Notes: generated by a model not told the origin, from the sequence alone. 64,000 nt of DNA from Archilochus colubris (GCA_023079485.1 CM041084.1:62157709-62221708), one strand, 5' to 3'; shown: positions 26,760 to 37,928, counted from the stretch's first letter. Numbers and translations: made by a program.

Positions 26760-27732
26760 GTAAATGAAATCCAGAATGCCTTGACTTTTCATTCTCTGAC
26801 AGGGAAAAAAAATGAAGCTTTGAGTAGCTCTCACCATCATCTACTAGTTCAACACTTACAAAAGGCAACCAATAGATAGTATGGACTTGCTACAGACCTT
26901 AATATGTATTATAAATGCTCATATGCATACAAATGTTACAGGCTTTGAGAGTCCCACTGACCTCTTGTCCTCTTACTCATCATCTAAGGATATACTAAAC
27001 CATCTATTTATCCTGTACTAACTATGGATACATCTTAATTTATTGATAAAGCCCACCCCTCTAATAAAGCATGATTAGTCATGTGAGAGCTACTTTAAAT
27101 TCAGCAACCGGGGTATCATTTGAGATGTGGAGGCCACTCCCTACAAAGGCTTTGCCCCCACCTGGGTCATAGCACCCTGGATGAGATGCTGAGTGTGGTA
27201 CCAAGAGGTGTTTATACCTTGCTCATTCTGGGCAAGGCACAGCACTGGAGGAGACAAGGAGATGCGGAGGGGATGGGATCAGGGAGGAGATTTATGCACC
27301 ACCAGGTCACAAGGCTGGTAGTTCCCACATTATCCAAGTTAATGTACTGTTTAAAGGCTACAGTGGCAAAAGCAAATAATCGGTCAAGATAATTTATTTA
27401 TTTTTTTAAAAAACATCTGTAGCGTCTTGAGCAAAACTGGCCCCCAACACCAGTCTTCTGAGTTTCCCTGTCCCATGCTAGCCACCCTTCTCAGAGAACA
27501 GATGCTCTTCGTGTGCATTTGGTGATGCTGCCCAGCACCTTGTGGGGTGGCTCACAGCAGTGCCACACTCAGTTATGGAAGCTTTGTCTGAGAGACACAG
27601 ATCTCTGATGACAGTCTGGGATGGAGTAATCTATGTATTTCTAACATCACAACCCCCCTTTTGGAAACTCCTTTTGCAAAAACGAGAACAAAAGATGATC
27701 CCAAGCCTGGGAGGCCATCAGGACTCAGCCAT

Positions 27733-28150
27733 TCATAGAATCATAGAATCATAGAATTGGACGGGTTGGAAGGAACCTCTGAGATCATCAAGTCCAACCC
27801 TTGAACCACCGTTGCGGTTGCTAGACCATGGCACTGAGTGCCACATCCAGTCTCTTTTTAAATATCTCCAGGGATGGAGAATCCACTACTTCCCTGGGCA
27901 GCCCATTCCAATGTCTGATCACCCTCTCCAGAAAGAAATTCTTTCTAATCTCCAACCTAAACCTCCCCTGGCACAACTTGAGACCCTGCCCTCTTGTCTT
28001 GCTGAGAGTTGCCTGGAAAAAGAGCCCAACCCCCCCCTGGCTCCAACCTCCTTTCAGGGAGTTGTAGAGAGTGATGAGGTCTCCCCTGAGCCTCCTCTTC
28101 TCCAGGCTGAACAGCCCCAGCTCCCTCAGCCTCTCCTCATAGGGTCTGTA
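27733..28150 (-). mobile_element. CR1: CR1 LINE 3' fragment, antisense, young-looking
   Basis: On the minus strand this is a 5'-truncated CR1 covering the last ~110 codons of ORF2, the 3' UTR and three copies of the ATTCTATG octamer (plus-strand view: TCATAGAA repeats at 27733-27757). By eye it matches the sense copy at about 37.51-37.93 kb at roughly 95% over 415 bp, so both belong to one subfamily. The ORF2 part remains open, unlike the 37 kb copy. No obvious target-site duplication is visible, which is normal for CR1. Confidence 0.96.
27821..28150 (-). pseudogene. CR1 ORF2 C-terminal fragment, open frame
   Basis: About 110 codons remain open, from '[19 protein letters not shown]' through '[15 protein letters not shown]' and ending 'LSAMV' with a TAG stop. 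This is the region after the CR1 reverse-transcriptase domain. The catalytic domains are absent because of 5' truncation, and the nearest ATG lies just outside the element in flanking DNA. It is not expected to be translated usefully. The open state reflects relatively recent insertion. Confidence 0.85.
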
Positions 28151-28539
28151 AAACAACACCTATCTCTTACCCAGTGAGGCAAAGACAGCCAGGGAAGGAG
28201 GGAGACAGAGATAACCCACACTTCACTTTACTGACCCAAAACCACCTCCTAACTAAAGGTACAACTGTAAACACTGGTGAGAAAAAACCACTCTCCCACT
28301 AACATGTGAGAATGATTTCCAGAATGGCTCCCTCCCCAGGGCAAGAGCCCTCAGCAATCAGGTACCCTGGGCACGTCGGCTCAGGGCTGCAGTGCATGAG
28401 ACTACGTGCAAGTCAGAGGGGTGTCTGGTGGAAAGAGGGGTGCTTCCTCCTCCTCTAGACACTGTGCAGCCACGACATTTCAAAACGCATCCATGAAAAC
28501 ACAAATGCAATTATGAGAACAGTAATGAAGACCAGAGTG

Positions 28540-28588
28540 CTGAACTTTAAGGTCCCTTTCCAACACAAGCCACCCTGTGATCTGTGAA
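28540..28588 (+). mobile_element. CR1: Very short CR1 3' tail fragment, sense
   Basis: The sequence 'aactttaaggtccctttcca' followed by 'ccctgtgatctgtga' matches the last ~45 bp of the CR1 subfamilies that end with 'ctttaaggtcccttccaacc'. This would be an extremely truncated insertion, of the same 3'-UTR type as the antisense copy at 56.9 kb. It is short enough that chance similarity is not fully excluded. Confidence 0.5.
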
Positions 28589-29994
28589 ATAGTTCTAACA
28601 TTTCAGATATCCCAGTTAATGTTTCTGGTTTACAGAATCTTAAGAGGCTTATTACATTAGCTGTGATTCCTTGGTTAAGCAAAATCAGCTTTAAATCTCT
28701 CTTTCCCAAGAGAATCAAATGGAAAGTATAGGTGGTGTTTACTAGAGGAACTCATGTTTTACCAAAATCTGTTCAAATTAACACTGAAAATTTCATCACA
28801 AATATTTGCTAACTCACTTAAAATGGGGCATGTATCAGTTTAAATTGAACTCATAAAAGTTTGCTTCAGCTGTTATGGAATAAACTAGTTAAACAGACTG
28901 CCATCTATTCTAAGGATTGCTAACATTATAATTGCTTCTAAGCTGAACAAGGCATGCCAGGCTCAGGGTTCGATCTGCTGCTGAAGATGTGTGATGTCTA
29001 AAGTCATCTGTCAAATTTAAATACCAAGGACATAAAGGTGGGTATCTCAAGGAGGGATTACAAATCATGCTGTGAAGAAACATTTCTACAGTGTTAAAAG
29101 GTGATGGTTAAATTAGGCATCAGTGCTCCTGTGTGCAAGCCTACATGTTCAAGAGTTCTAGTTCTTACGGTGTGTTTGAATTTGGATCTACAAAATGGCC
29201 CCAGTTCCATCATGGTTATTGCATGAAGTATTTTCATCTTCTCATCCCATCACCTTCTGGCACCCCTTGAGAAGATACCTGCTGTGCCACCATATGCCTG
29301 TGTGTCATTTTGGGACCGCAGTGCTACCTCCAGACCCATATAAGCAAATCCGTAAGTACTGGGTCTGTGGCAGCATAGGCATCTCCCTGTGCCTCTCTAG
29401 CTGAAGGATCATGTCTCCAGATGGCAAGCTCTTTGGGCCAGCTCCTGTTTCTCTAAAGCACAAGACAATTCCCAGGAACTAAAAAAAAAAATATCCTCTT
29501 ACTCCAGGGTCACGACTGTCCCTATATCTACAGTACAGATTCAAATACATCTACTGTTCCTGAAATACCTATTTTGCTCGCAAGTGCTTGAAAGCATCAT
29601 GTTACATGGGACAAATGATGCCTATACAGGACTTCACTGGTAGGACTAATCATGCTATATGCTTCCCACAGTGTCATACAGCATCACAGTACCATGACCT
29701 GTCAAGAGTTCTTAGTCTCACACCATAGGCAGGTATCACTACTTTCTGCAAAGTCAGTGTTGGTGCAAGTCAGTAAAAAAAAGTTGCTACTCAGAACACT
29801 GCAAACCTCATTTAATAACATCATTATTAAATGGTGTGAGGGAAAATGTCCCACAGACCAGAACAGGAAAAGAAGAGCAAGGTGGAGCTCCATTTCTTAA
29901 TTCTGAGGAATCCATACATAAGTCTTCATACATTCCCCCACACAGGGCTGCTGTGTACCATTTAACCCATGCTCTGGCTATCTCTCTTATTTTG

Positions 29995-30056
29995 CTGCAA
30001 AAGTATTCCCATTTTATTACAGAAAGGGAAACTGAGGTTCAGAAGGACAAAAAAAG
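29995..30056. repeat. Possible MIR/CORE-SINE remnant
   Basis: The words 'cccattttattacagaaagg' and 'gaaactgaggttcagaagga' appear in the same order as in the 3' half of MIR-type SINEs ('ccattttacagatgaggaaactgaggctcagag'). MIR remnants exist at low density in birds. Only about 50 bp are recognisable, so this could be chance similarity. Confidence 0.4.
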
Positions 30057-31744
30057 GGGAAGAATGCACTGCAAAGAACAGATGGAACTGTTCCACCCCT
30101 AGCAGACACAAAGCTTATAAAAATCATCCACATGAATTCTTTCAGAATTTTAATGACAGGCCACTATTGTTATCATTGTTATGGAAACTTTTTTACTGCC
30201 ACAGATAAGTAACAGCAGTGGCCCCCAGTGCAACATCAAGAGGCAGTAAGATAAATTAGCTAAGAGGATGAAGTGAGTAGAGCCACATCTCCATACCAAA
30301 CCAGAGATTCTGGACCAGCATTTCCCACTCAGGTCGTTGCCTTTCTCTAGGTATTTCCTGCACAAATACAGCCATGTATTGTTCACCCTAAAGGTACTTT
30401 TCTTCCTTAGATCTATTTGTCATTTGCCTCTCTTCAGGCAAATAGCAGATGGCTGGGCGATTTGTAGTTACTTTTAGAAAAAGGTAATCATCCCATCAAT
30501 AGAGCAGAGGTAGCTCAATTAAAAATGCAGCAAAATAAATTCATTGGGTCCTGAATGAGTGAATTAATGGTTTACCAGATCTTAATAAATCATCTGCTGC
30601 TTCCTCATGTGTGCCATGGGAAAAGTTTCAGATGCCTAGAAGGCCAGATTTCTTCATCAGTGGCCAAGACCACAAAGAAAGCTACTTACAGTTGAAGGTC
30701 AAGGGAGTAGAGGAGGAAATGGTAAGGTCAGGTTACAGCCTATGGTCAGCTGTACCCAAAGCTCAGGAGTGTGAAGGTGGGTGCCTGCTGTGTGGGTGCC
30801 CCAGGCTGCTGAGAAGTGAGGGGGAAGGAAGACACTTGCACGGGATGGCCAGGCTCCGTGAAGATCCTGGTGCCCTCCTTCATCCTTGGGAAACAGGGCA
30901 AGAATCAAGGAGCCAGTTACCAAAAGGAGCCTGTGATGGCAGGAGGTTAATTGTGGCCGTCAGAGATGAGTAGTTTCATGGACATGGCTGTTTAAATTTA
31001 ACAAGGCAGTTGTTATTTCCTATAGCTCTTTATAGAGGAGGCTGTGGAAAAGGGAAACAAATCAAAACATTGTTTTGTCTTCTAAATGAGATGAGGCAAA
31101 ACAGGAAGGAATAGAGATCTGCCTGGGAATGAGAAACTTCACTGAAGGTCTCAAATGTACTCAAGAAAGCAGTGATGAACCGAGCCCATCAACATATAAA
31201 ATGTGTGCAGATCAAGAGCCCCAGATTGTTCTTCTTTTACAGAACATTTAGTGATTCTTACGACCCTCCAAAGAGGAAAGGTGAAAAAAATGGTCAAAAA
31301 GCCCTTCAGTCACAGCTCCTTGAAAAACATCACTTGTCTGATGTGAGTTAACTGTGGTGTGCATGGCAGCAGTTGGACATCATCATAACCACACTGATCT
31401 CCCATGGAGGCAGGGTAACCAAGATTTCCCAGTGCCACTCATGAAAGGAATTGGACCTCTTCTTTCTTCTTACCAGTAAACTGATGTCTCCTGTTTCAGA
31501 AGCAACAGGGGACTTCCTAGGGTGTAAACCAGTGATTTTGCTCCATCCCACTGTGCAATGCAGGAGAGTGATGCTCACGTGTTTATACAAATGAAAGCTT
31601 CACTGCCTTGGACTGCTGCCAAAAATGAGAAAAATATTTCCATGCAACCTTTTAGACTAGCTTTCTTTTCATGTTTTTATTCTGTTCTGTGACTTAAATC
31701 TAGTCTGTGTTTTCATGTTTGTAGAGGTACTACAGAAGTACATT

Positions 31745-31764
31745 AAAAAAAAAAAAAAAAAAAA
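31745..31764 (+). repeat. Poly-A tract (20 bp)
   Basis: An uninterrupted run of 20 A, directly followed by the possible old dispersed repeat at 31765. Confidence 0.9.
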
Positions 31765-31825
31765 GGCCCTATCTCAAGGATTTTACAGTCTAAACACAAG
31801 TCAAAAAGAGAACAGATGACCAGGC
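31765..31825. repeat. Possible ancient dispersed repeat remnant
   Basis: The wording 'ggccctatctcaaggatttt' then 'acagtctaaacacaagtc' resembles a common old amniote repeat segment of the form 'gtccctgccctcaaggagcttacagtctaa'. I cannot name the family with certainty. Confidence 0.3.
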
Positions 31826-33957
31826 AAAATGAGGAGCACGGCTGAGATTAACCAGGGATAGAATACTAAGGAGGAAGAGGTGGGGATAAAAGACTCATCC
31901 CGATAAAACCCATACGAAAGTTGTAGGGAGATAAGAAGGTCCTCCAAAGGATGTGCTGAAGGAGATTAAAGAGGTAGGAGGAGAGGCAGGAAATGATAGC
32001 CCCATGAAAGCCAAAGCAGAAGAAGGTTTCCAGAGAAGAGCACCTCCTGCTTCAATGGGAGCTGGCAGCCTGAGAGGAGAGCAGAGCAAGAATGTTTGAC
32101 AGCATCCCCACTGACCCTTTCAACATTTTTCAGTGAAAGTTCAGGGGTATCTATTCCTGCAAACCATCAGGGGGGAAGGGACTGTTGGTTTTGGGGTTTG
32201 GTTTTGTTTTTCTTTAACAGGGATAGGGCTTGAGATTCCCTAGAGCATACTCTCGTTATAATCCTTTTGGGATTAAATAACTCCAGAAACATTTCCCCAA
32301 GGGCTGGATCCCCTTTCAGTTTGGCAGGCTGGATAGGCAGCTGCAGCCTCTCCCTGCAGATGGGGGGAGGATGTTAACTGTCTCCCTGCCACAGACTGCG
32401 TGCCACACCTGGTGGCCTTTAGCCCAAGATCAGCCTGGCTTTTACCTTCTAGACCAGCTATGATACACAGAGGGGCAGAAGGGTGTGCTGCCAGCCTTTG
32501 AAAAGGACTGGGCTCCAGAGGAGTCTGGACCATCCAGACACAGAGCAGAGGAGTGAACAGCCAGCTGAGCCTGGTTTCCAAATGCCAAGATGAAGGCTTC
32601 TGCCACAGCTTCACAACAGAGGGGAGAGAAGGAGAGAGTGGTGCTAGCTAATAGAGCTAAAAGGCAGAAATCTTTGTGTAGGTGAACACTTCCTTCTGTA
32701 ATATACGTATTCATATATTCAGGGCATCGACTATACTAAAGCACTGGAAACCAAGGCTTGTTTTTCTGATACGTGGAAGAGAACAGAGGACTCTCTTCTC
32801 CTACCCTCATAAAACAGAGCACTCATGAGAATGTAAAGCCATGTCATCTCATCAGATATGGAATGAATACCTCAAATTGCAAGTGTCCTGTTTGGGATGC
32901 TCTACTGCATGGCATGAGGGCAGTCCATTCCCATGGATTTCACAACCGTAACTCATGATGGGTCAGTCTGTAGGGACTGACTTGAAAACCGAGCTGCCCC
33001 AGTTCAGAAATCATCAAATTTATTTCCTGATTAAGAAAAAACCCTCCTGGTTGTGTCAGTGAGGAGAAAGCCCATCTAGCACAAGTAAAAACCTCCTCTG
33101 TGTTATTTTTGCATTTCAAGAAGCTCCATGTTAGAGCATGCCCACTTACTTGGCTTCAGCATTAGGTCTTTACCTAAGAATGATCCTGTCCAGTATCTGC
33201 TAGGAGAGGCAAAGGTGGCAAACCTGCAGCAGTGATACATTTCATTTTGCAAGGATATGAAGGGTAGTGGAGCAAGAAATCACCTACTGAGACAGCAAGG
33301 GAGAAAGGGAAAATGGTCCTTGTCCTTCCTGAAAGTGATACCATGAGGGAAGTAGCCAGTGCAATAATTTACACAAGTCACCAGACTTCATTAGTGGAAG
33401 ATCAAGTAAACATCATTAGAACCTGACCAGCCCTGGCTCTTTGCTTGCTTTGTTTGAGGAACTCACAGAAGCACTGGAAAACAACAGAGCAGAAGGCACA
33501 CTTTGCTGATCTGAACTGGAATGCCCCCCTCCATGCAGGGACACACATGTCCATCCTCTTCCTCAAGCCAAGCTCCCATGCAGCACCCGTGAGAACGCAG
33601 CTATTGCTGCTTCCCCTTTACTGCTACCATGGGGGGAAGCACCTGCAAAGATTGATAGAGACAAAAATGTTTCAGTGATAACAACTGGGCCGTGTAAGGT
33701 GTCTCATGCTCGTGGCCCAGCAGTTCAGACATCTGCCTAGTGTTCCCCTCAGCATGGGAAGGCGGCAGGAGCCCTGTGCATCTGCAGCCATAGGGGCTGT
33801 GGCTTCCTCCTGGTTCCAGCCATGCTGGCCAAAAGGGGATCCAGCTTCTTCCCCAAGGAGAGGCTTTTAACACCACAGTGGATTTGTCTCGATGTGCAGG
33901 CAGGGCTGGTGTGTTGCCTTACTGCAAGAGGGTCCTGCTTTGAGTTGCAAATAGCAG

Positions 33958-34080
33958 GATTTTTATGTAAATGACAGGTATATGTGTTTATTCTCTGTGG
34001 GCATAGAGTAAATCTAATTAAATCAGACAGCTTCCAGAGTGTCATTAAGGCAAATTTGTGAAACATATTAAATTACGTTC
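33958..34080. promoter_or_regulatory. Candidate conserved non-coding element (weak)
   Basis: An AT-rich, non-repetitive stretch with ATGTAAATGACAG (octamer-like plus MEIS core) near 33964-33976, CTAATTAAAT near 34014, and ATTAAATTAC near 34067. This motif cluster is suggestive only. Confidence 0.2.
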
Positions 34081-35149
34081 CCACCATTTTCCTGTGGTTT
34101 TGACCTCCCAGTCTGAGGGACAGGAATTTAGAGCAGATAAAGTGATGGAAAGTTCCTCAGTCTTCAAGGAAAGATGGGAGAACAAGTGGTCTGTTCATGT
34201 TTTCCCATCAGCATCACAGTAGCAGTCTGTGAGGGAAGAATTTATTTTCGGAAGAGCTATTTTGAAACCTAAAGTGTCACATCCTGGCTGGCTCTTTTCA
34301 TGGTGTTACTATAATCATCCGGTTATGACAAGCTTAATGCAGAAAAAGCAATCTTTTTTTTTTTCTTTTTTTCCTTTTTAGGAAAAGAAACAATGTAAGT
34401 GGCATATTTTTAGACAAAGGCTGTAATTTTATTTCTTCTTCAGTATTCTTTTTACTTTTCCCTGTCATCTAACCCTATTTATAAAGTGCCAGACATTAGA
34501 TCTAGGAACCGTCTGTCCTTTTTGGTGTAGAAGTCCATGCTGGCACAGCTCTGCTTAGCCCTGCACACTTGGGAAAGTTTTCTGAGTCTAGCACAGCAAG
34601 CACTTTTCTGGGGCCACAAATCCTCCCCAGTTCCCCTGCTCTCACCCAGCTGATGCAGGAGGTGGGAAACCATGGCTGATGAGAACTCTCCGTATCTCCA
34701 CTCCCCAATTTAGCCTTCTTTGATGGTAAAGCAATGCATCCAAAGATCAAAATTATCCAGCAGGTACCTCTTTCCATGATAGGAGCAAGCCTGCCTCTCC
34801 CCAGGGTGATGCCATCAGGTGGGCAGCTCTCTTGCTGCAGGGTCTGAGCTCGAGGAACTAAGTGTTGGCTTAGCAGATGTGAGAGCTGGGGGACAACCAG
34901 GCTGGCTGGTCCTGCTGGTACCATGTGCAGCAGCCATCAGGTCTTACACCATTCTCCTCCACCCTGCTCTGCAGGCTGGACTCCAGCTGAAGGCCAGAGT
35001 AACTCAGAGCAGAGCTAAAAGACTGAGTGCTTTCATAAAATAAAATTATTTTCACAGCTGGAGTTGAAGCACAGTAGCTCATTCTGACTTAAACAGCGTT
35101 TTCTGTGGACCAGACAGACAAACAAGACAAACAGAGACTGCATCTTCTC

Positions 35150-35530
35150 TTATGCTTAAGATGCTCCTGCTTTGAATTCAAAGGGCATAAGTAGGAAATT
35201 GATATAATTTCTAATTTATTGGAGGGAAGATAACTCTCGGAAAGCCAAGGAGACTGCTCTCAATTTATGGGAAGTGGACGCTTTTAAACAGTCAATGAGC
35301 GAATGTTGAAAGAGTTCTGCCTATAGAGCAATGTGCATTTAATATTCAGAAGACTTGTAGGAGATGCTAAAGTGCCCTCAGCTCAGAAAATTAATAAAAT
35401 ATTATCTCATGAGTGAACTTCAAAAGCTTTGGCAGTTCCATTCACTCCACTTCAGATAAGCAGCCAAAATATTGCAATATCCTGCTAACCTGATGTGAAA
35501 CACACAGCTTTCCTTGGCCAGTAACATTAA
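35150..35530. promoter_or_regulatory. Candidate conserved non-coding element; source of a copied 17-mer
   Basis: A low-complexity-free, AT-rich stretch without repeats or plausible exons. It has a CATTTAATATTCA segment near 35335, an ATTAATAAAATATTAT segment near 35390 and TTGCAATATCC near 35472. The 17 bases at 35263-35279 recur exactly at 36650-36666, at the 5' junction of the CR1 insertion. The regulatory call is a guess from composition; the 17-bp match is directly visible. Confidence 0.22.
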
Positions 35531-36539
35531 GCTCGAAATGTATGAACAGTCCTTATTATTAAATATTTAGCCATCTCATCTGCTCTGTGTTGTGCCTCCC
35601 TGCGCCTGGATCCAGTAATTTTGTAGGTGGATCCAGGCCCAAATAGTCAGCAAGACTTTGATACAAATGCAAGTGCCTGAAGGTACAGGTTTTAAAGACT
35701 GCTTTTGGCAAACCTTGTAGCTCTGTATTTAAGGTGCAAACTGCCCAGCAATCTCTCTTTCTGGGGTAGGAAACCCCTATTTGGCTGGTGGGTAAAAGGA
35801 CTGGGGCTGCAAAGGACATAGCAAGAGGACACCATCTGAGGAGTGGACATTTTAGAGAGATCCTAGGCTTTGGTGGCTTTCTGCTCACCTCATCTCCCAG
35901 CAGTCCAGCCACTCCTGGCTAGCTCAGGAAAAGCTTGGACAGCCTTGGATTTGGGCTCTCAGCTATTTCTCTCTCCCTTTTTTTTCTTTTTTCTTGTTCT
36001 GTTCTGTTTTGTTTTGTTTTCCTCAGGCTCATCTTGCCCCAACAAATTTCCAGCAATACTAGAACATAAGTTATTAGTACAGGTTGAAATTTTTCATCTT
36101 GAGCTGTTGGGTGGCCTGGCTTTTCCTGAAAAAACAGGAGGAGGAACAAGGAGGTCTCAGGCCAAAACATGCCAACCTGTAGGGTTTCTATTCCACTGGA
36201 CTGAGACCTGGCACTGGATGAGGATGCAGGCGGGGGCCCTAACACTGAGATCCCAAATTAATCTGACATCTGTGGGCGTCAACATCAGCTGAAGTTTCCT
36301 TCTTAGCCTTTCCTACTGCAATAGCAACTCACACAGACAGAAATAAGATGCCACATCTCAACAACATGCTGATTTAGTACTTCACCAGTATACAATGTTT
36401 TGGCACCTCCATGTTACTCTGGTAGTGTAATCCGGGACTAAGAGATTCTGTGTTCCTTGCCTCCTCTTAATTGCTTCCCTGTTGCCACTTCCCCAGGAAC
36501 ACTCAACAAATGTAAGAGATAGCCCTCTCCCTCCTCATT
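35531..36539. other. Unique sequence upstream of the CR1 locus
   Basis: No gene recognised. A T-rich tract grading into TTTTG units lies at 35976-36020. It gives an apparent Phe/Leu-rich hydrophobic segment in an overlapping forward frame (35870-36292), which I treat as an artefact of composition. The left breakpoint of the CR1-associated rearrangement is placed at 36539/36540. Confidence 0.5.
35976..36020 (+). repeat. T-rich tract with TTTTG/TTCTG units
   Basis: About 45 bp of almost pure T with C interruptions, then short TTCTG and TTTTG repeats. Confidence 0.8.
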
Positions 36540-36651
36540 AGACATTACTTATTATGGAGCAAATGCCACTTCAAAGTGAAAATAGCCTCTAGGTGGATAA
36601 TAGATCTAATGAAAGGTACAGTAGTCAATGTAGCACTAACTTGTTTCATAT
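36540..36651 (+). repeat. 112-bp direct repeat, copy 1 (at CR1 5' junction)
   Basis: This segment is identical to 38442-38553 except at one position (G at 36630, T at 38532). The copies are in the same orientation, offset by 1902 bp. Copy 1 stops 15 bp before the first recognisable CR1 base. The match could be stretched to 36657 with one more mismatch, but those bases are better explained by the overlapping 17-mer shared with 35263-35279. The flanks of the two copies are unrelated. Confidence 0.95.
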
Positions 36652-36666
36652 TTATGGGAAGTGGAC
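36650..36666 (+). repeat. 17-bp copy of upstream sequence between direct repeat and CR1
   Basis: The bases ATTTATGGGAAGTGGAC occur here and at 35263-35279, in the same orientation. The chance of a specified 17-mer recurring within a 64-kb window is of the order of 1 in 100,000. It bridges the 112-bp repeat (two-base overlap) and the start of CR1 homology, so it behaves like templated filler DNA. Confidence 0.85.
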
Positions 36667-37844
36667 ATAGACCCAGCCAGCACGGGTTTAGGAAGGGCAG
36701 GTCATGCCTGACCAACCTGATCTCCTTTTATGATCAGGTGACCTGCCTGGTGGATGAGGGGAAGGCTGTGGATGTGGTCTACCTGGACTTCAGCAAAGCC
36801 TTTGACACTGTCTCCCACAGCATCTTCCTGAAAAAGCTGGCAGACCGCAGCTTGGACAGGAGCACCCTGTGCTGGGTTAGGAACTGGCTGGAGGGCCGGG
36901 CCCAGAGAGTGGTGCTGAACGGGGCTGCATCCAGTTGGCAGCCGGTCACTAGTGGTGTCCCCCAGGGATCAGTGTTGGGCCTGGTTCTGTTCAATATCTT
37001 CATTGATGATTTAGATGAGGGAATTGAGTCCATCATCAGCAAATTCGCAGACGACACTAAGCTGGGGGGGAGTATGGATCAGCTGGAAGGCAGGAGGGCT
37101 CTGCAGAGGGACCTGGACAGACTGGAGAGTTGGGCTGATTCCAATGGGATGAGGTTTAACACGGCCAAGTGCCGGGTCCTGCACTTTGGCCACAACAACC
37201 CCATGCAGCGCTACAGGCTGGGGACAGAGTGGCTGAGAGCAGCCAGGCAGAAAGGGACCTGGGAGTCTGGAGTGACAGGAAGCTGAACATGAGCCAGCAG
37301 TGTGCCCAGGTGGCCAAGAAGGCCAATGGCATCCTGGCCTGTATCCGGAACAGCGTCGCCAGCAGGTCCAAGGAAGTGATTCTGCCCCTGTACTCAGCCC
37401 TGGTGAGGCCACACCTCCAGTACTGTGTCCAGTTCTGGGCCCCCAGTTCAGGAAGGATATTGAGGTCCTGGAGCAGGTCCAAAGGAGGGCAACCAGGCTG
37501 GTGAAGGGACTCGAGCACAGACCCTATGAGGAGAGGCTGAGGGAGCTGGGGCTGTTCAGCCTGGAGAAGAGGAGGCTCAGGGGAGACCTCATCACTCTCT
37601 ACAACTCCCTGAAAGGAGGGTGTAGCCAGGTGGGGTTGGTCTCTTTTCCCAGGCAACTCTCAGCAAGACAAGAGGGCACGGTCTTAAGTTGTGCCAGGGG
37701 AGGTTTAGGTTGGATATTAGAAAGAATTTATTTATGGAGAGAGTGATCTGGCATTGGAATGGGCGGCCCAGGGAAGTAGTGGATTCTCCATCCCTGGAGA
37801 TATTTAAAAAGAGACTGGATGTGGCACTCAGTGCCATGGTCTAG
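36667..37844 (+). pseudogene. CR1 ORF2 reverse transcriptase, truncated and frameshifted
   Basis: A partial CR1 ORF2. In the first frame, which stays open to 37286, RT motif A '[13 protein letters not shown]' is at 36780-36818 (catalytic Asp codon 36786), motif B '[10 protein letters not shown]' at about 36951-36980, and motif C 'FADDTKLGG' at 37044-37070 with both catalytic Asp codons. So the metal-binding triad is preserved. Homology then moves to other frames: first near 37233, again near 37445 ('[15 protein letters not shown]' and '[19 protein letters not shown]'), and again near 37630, with the expected ORF2 stop at about 37842. Three frameshifts plus loss of the N-terminal half make it a pseudogene. 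The open frame's upstream ATG at 36576 lies in non-CR1 DNA and is fortuitous. Confidence 0.93.
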
Positions 37845-37928
37845 CAACCGCAACAGTGGTTCAAGGGTTGGACTTGATGATCTCTGAGGTTCCTTCCAAC
37901 CCAGCCAATTCTGTGATTCTATGATTCT
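36667..37928 (+). mobile_element. CR1: CR1 LINE, 5'-truncated, with reverse-transcriptase region, sense
   Basis: About 1.26 kb of a CR1 non-LTR retrotransposon. It begins inside ORF2 at the '[15 protein letters not shown]' block before the RT palm, runs through the RT palm and thumb/C-terminal region, and ends after the 3' UTR ('gacttgatgatctctgaggt') in octamer tail units at 37910-37928. The ORF1 and endonuclease regions are missing, as is typical for CR1. It is the longest element in the window. Its 3' 415 bp match the inverted copy at 27.7 kb at about 95%. The exact 5' boundary is within a few bases of 36667. Confidence 0.97.

Larger units (their letters stand above)
22511..27732. other. 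Gene-free unique sequence
   Basis: Short overlapping open frames only. It contains a poly-A run near 23337-23350, two long poly-T tracts (26.4 and 26.7 kb) and one ancient palindromic remnant at 26.2 kb. Nothing in the frames at 24681-25028, 25263-25475 or 27120-27392 resembles a known domain. Confidence 0.55.
28589..35149. other. Gene-free unique sequence
   Basis: No gene is recognised. Frames such as 30611-30973 (120 codons) and the reverse frame at 34502-34924 (140 codons) have no recognisable domain. The stretch contains a MIR-like remnant (30.0 kb), a poly-A tract next to another possible old repeat (31.75-31.83 kb), a T-rich tract at 34351-34380 and an AT-rich motif cluster at 33958-34080. 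Confidence 0.55.

Noticed and set aside
27120..27392. 90-codon forward frame with Cys/His near the start, considered as a zinc-finger or pseudogene fragment.
   Set aside because: The Cys/His spacing does not fit a known finger and no relatives are recognised.
36540..36657. Extending the direct repeat to 118 bp (two mismatches).
   Set aside because: The last six bases are better explained by the overlapping 17-mer shared with 35263-35279; 'tatgg' shared with copy 2 is likely chance or microhomology.
36576..36666. Apparent N-terminal 30 codons of the CR1 reverse-transcriptase open frame.
   Set aside because: These bases belong to the 112-bp direct repeat and the 17-bp filler, not to CR1, so the ATG is fortuitous.
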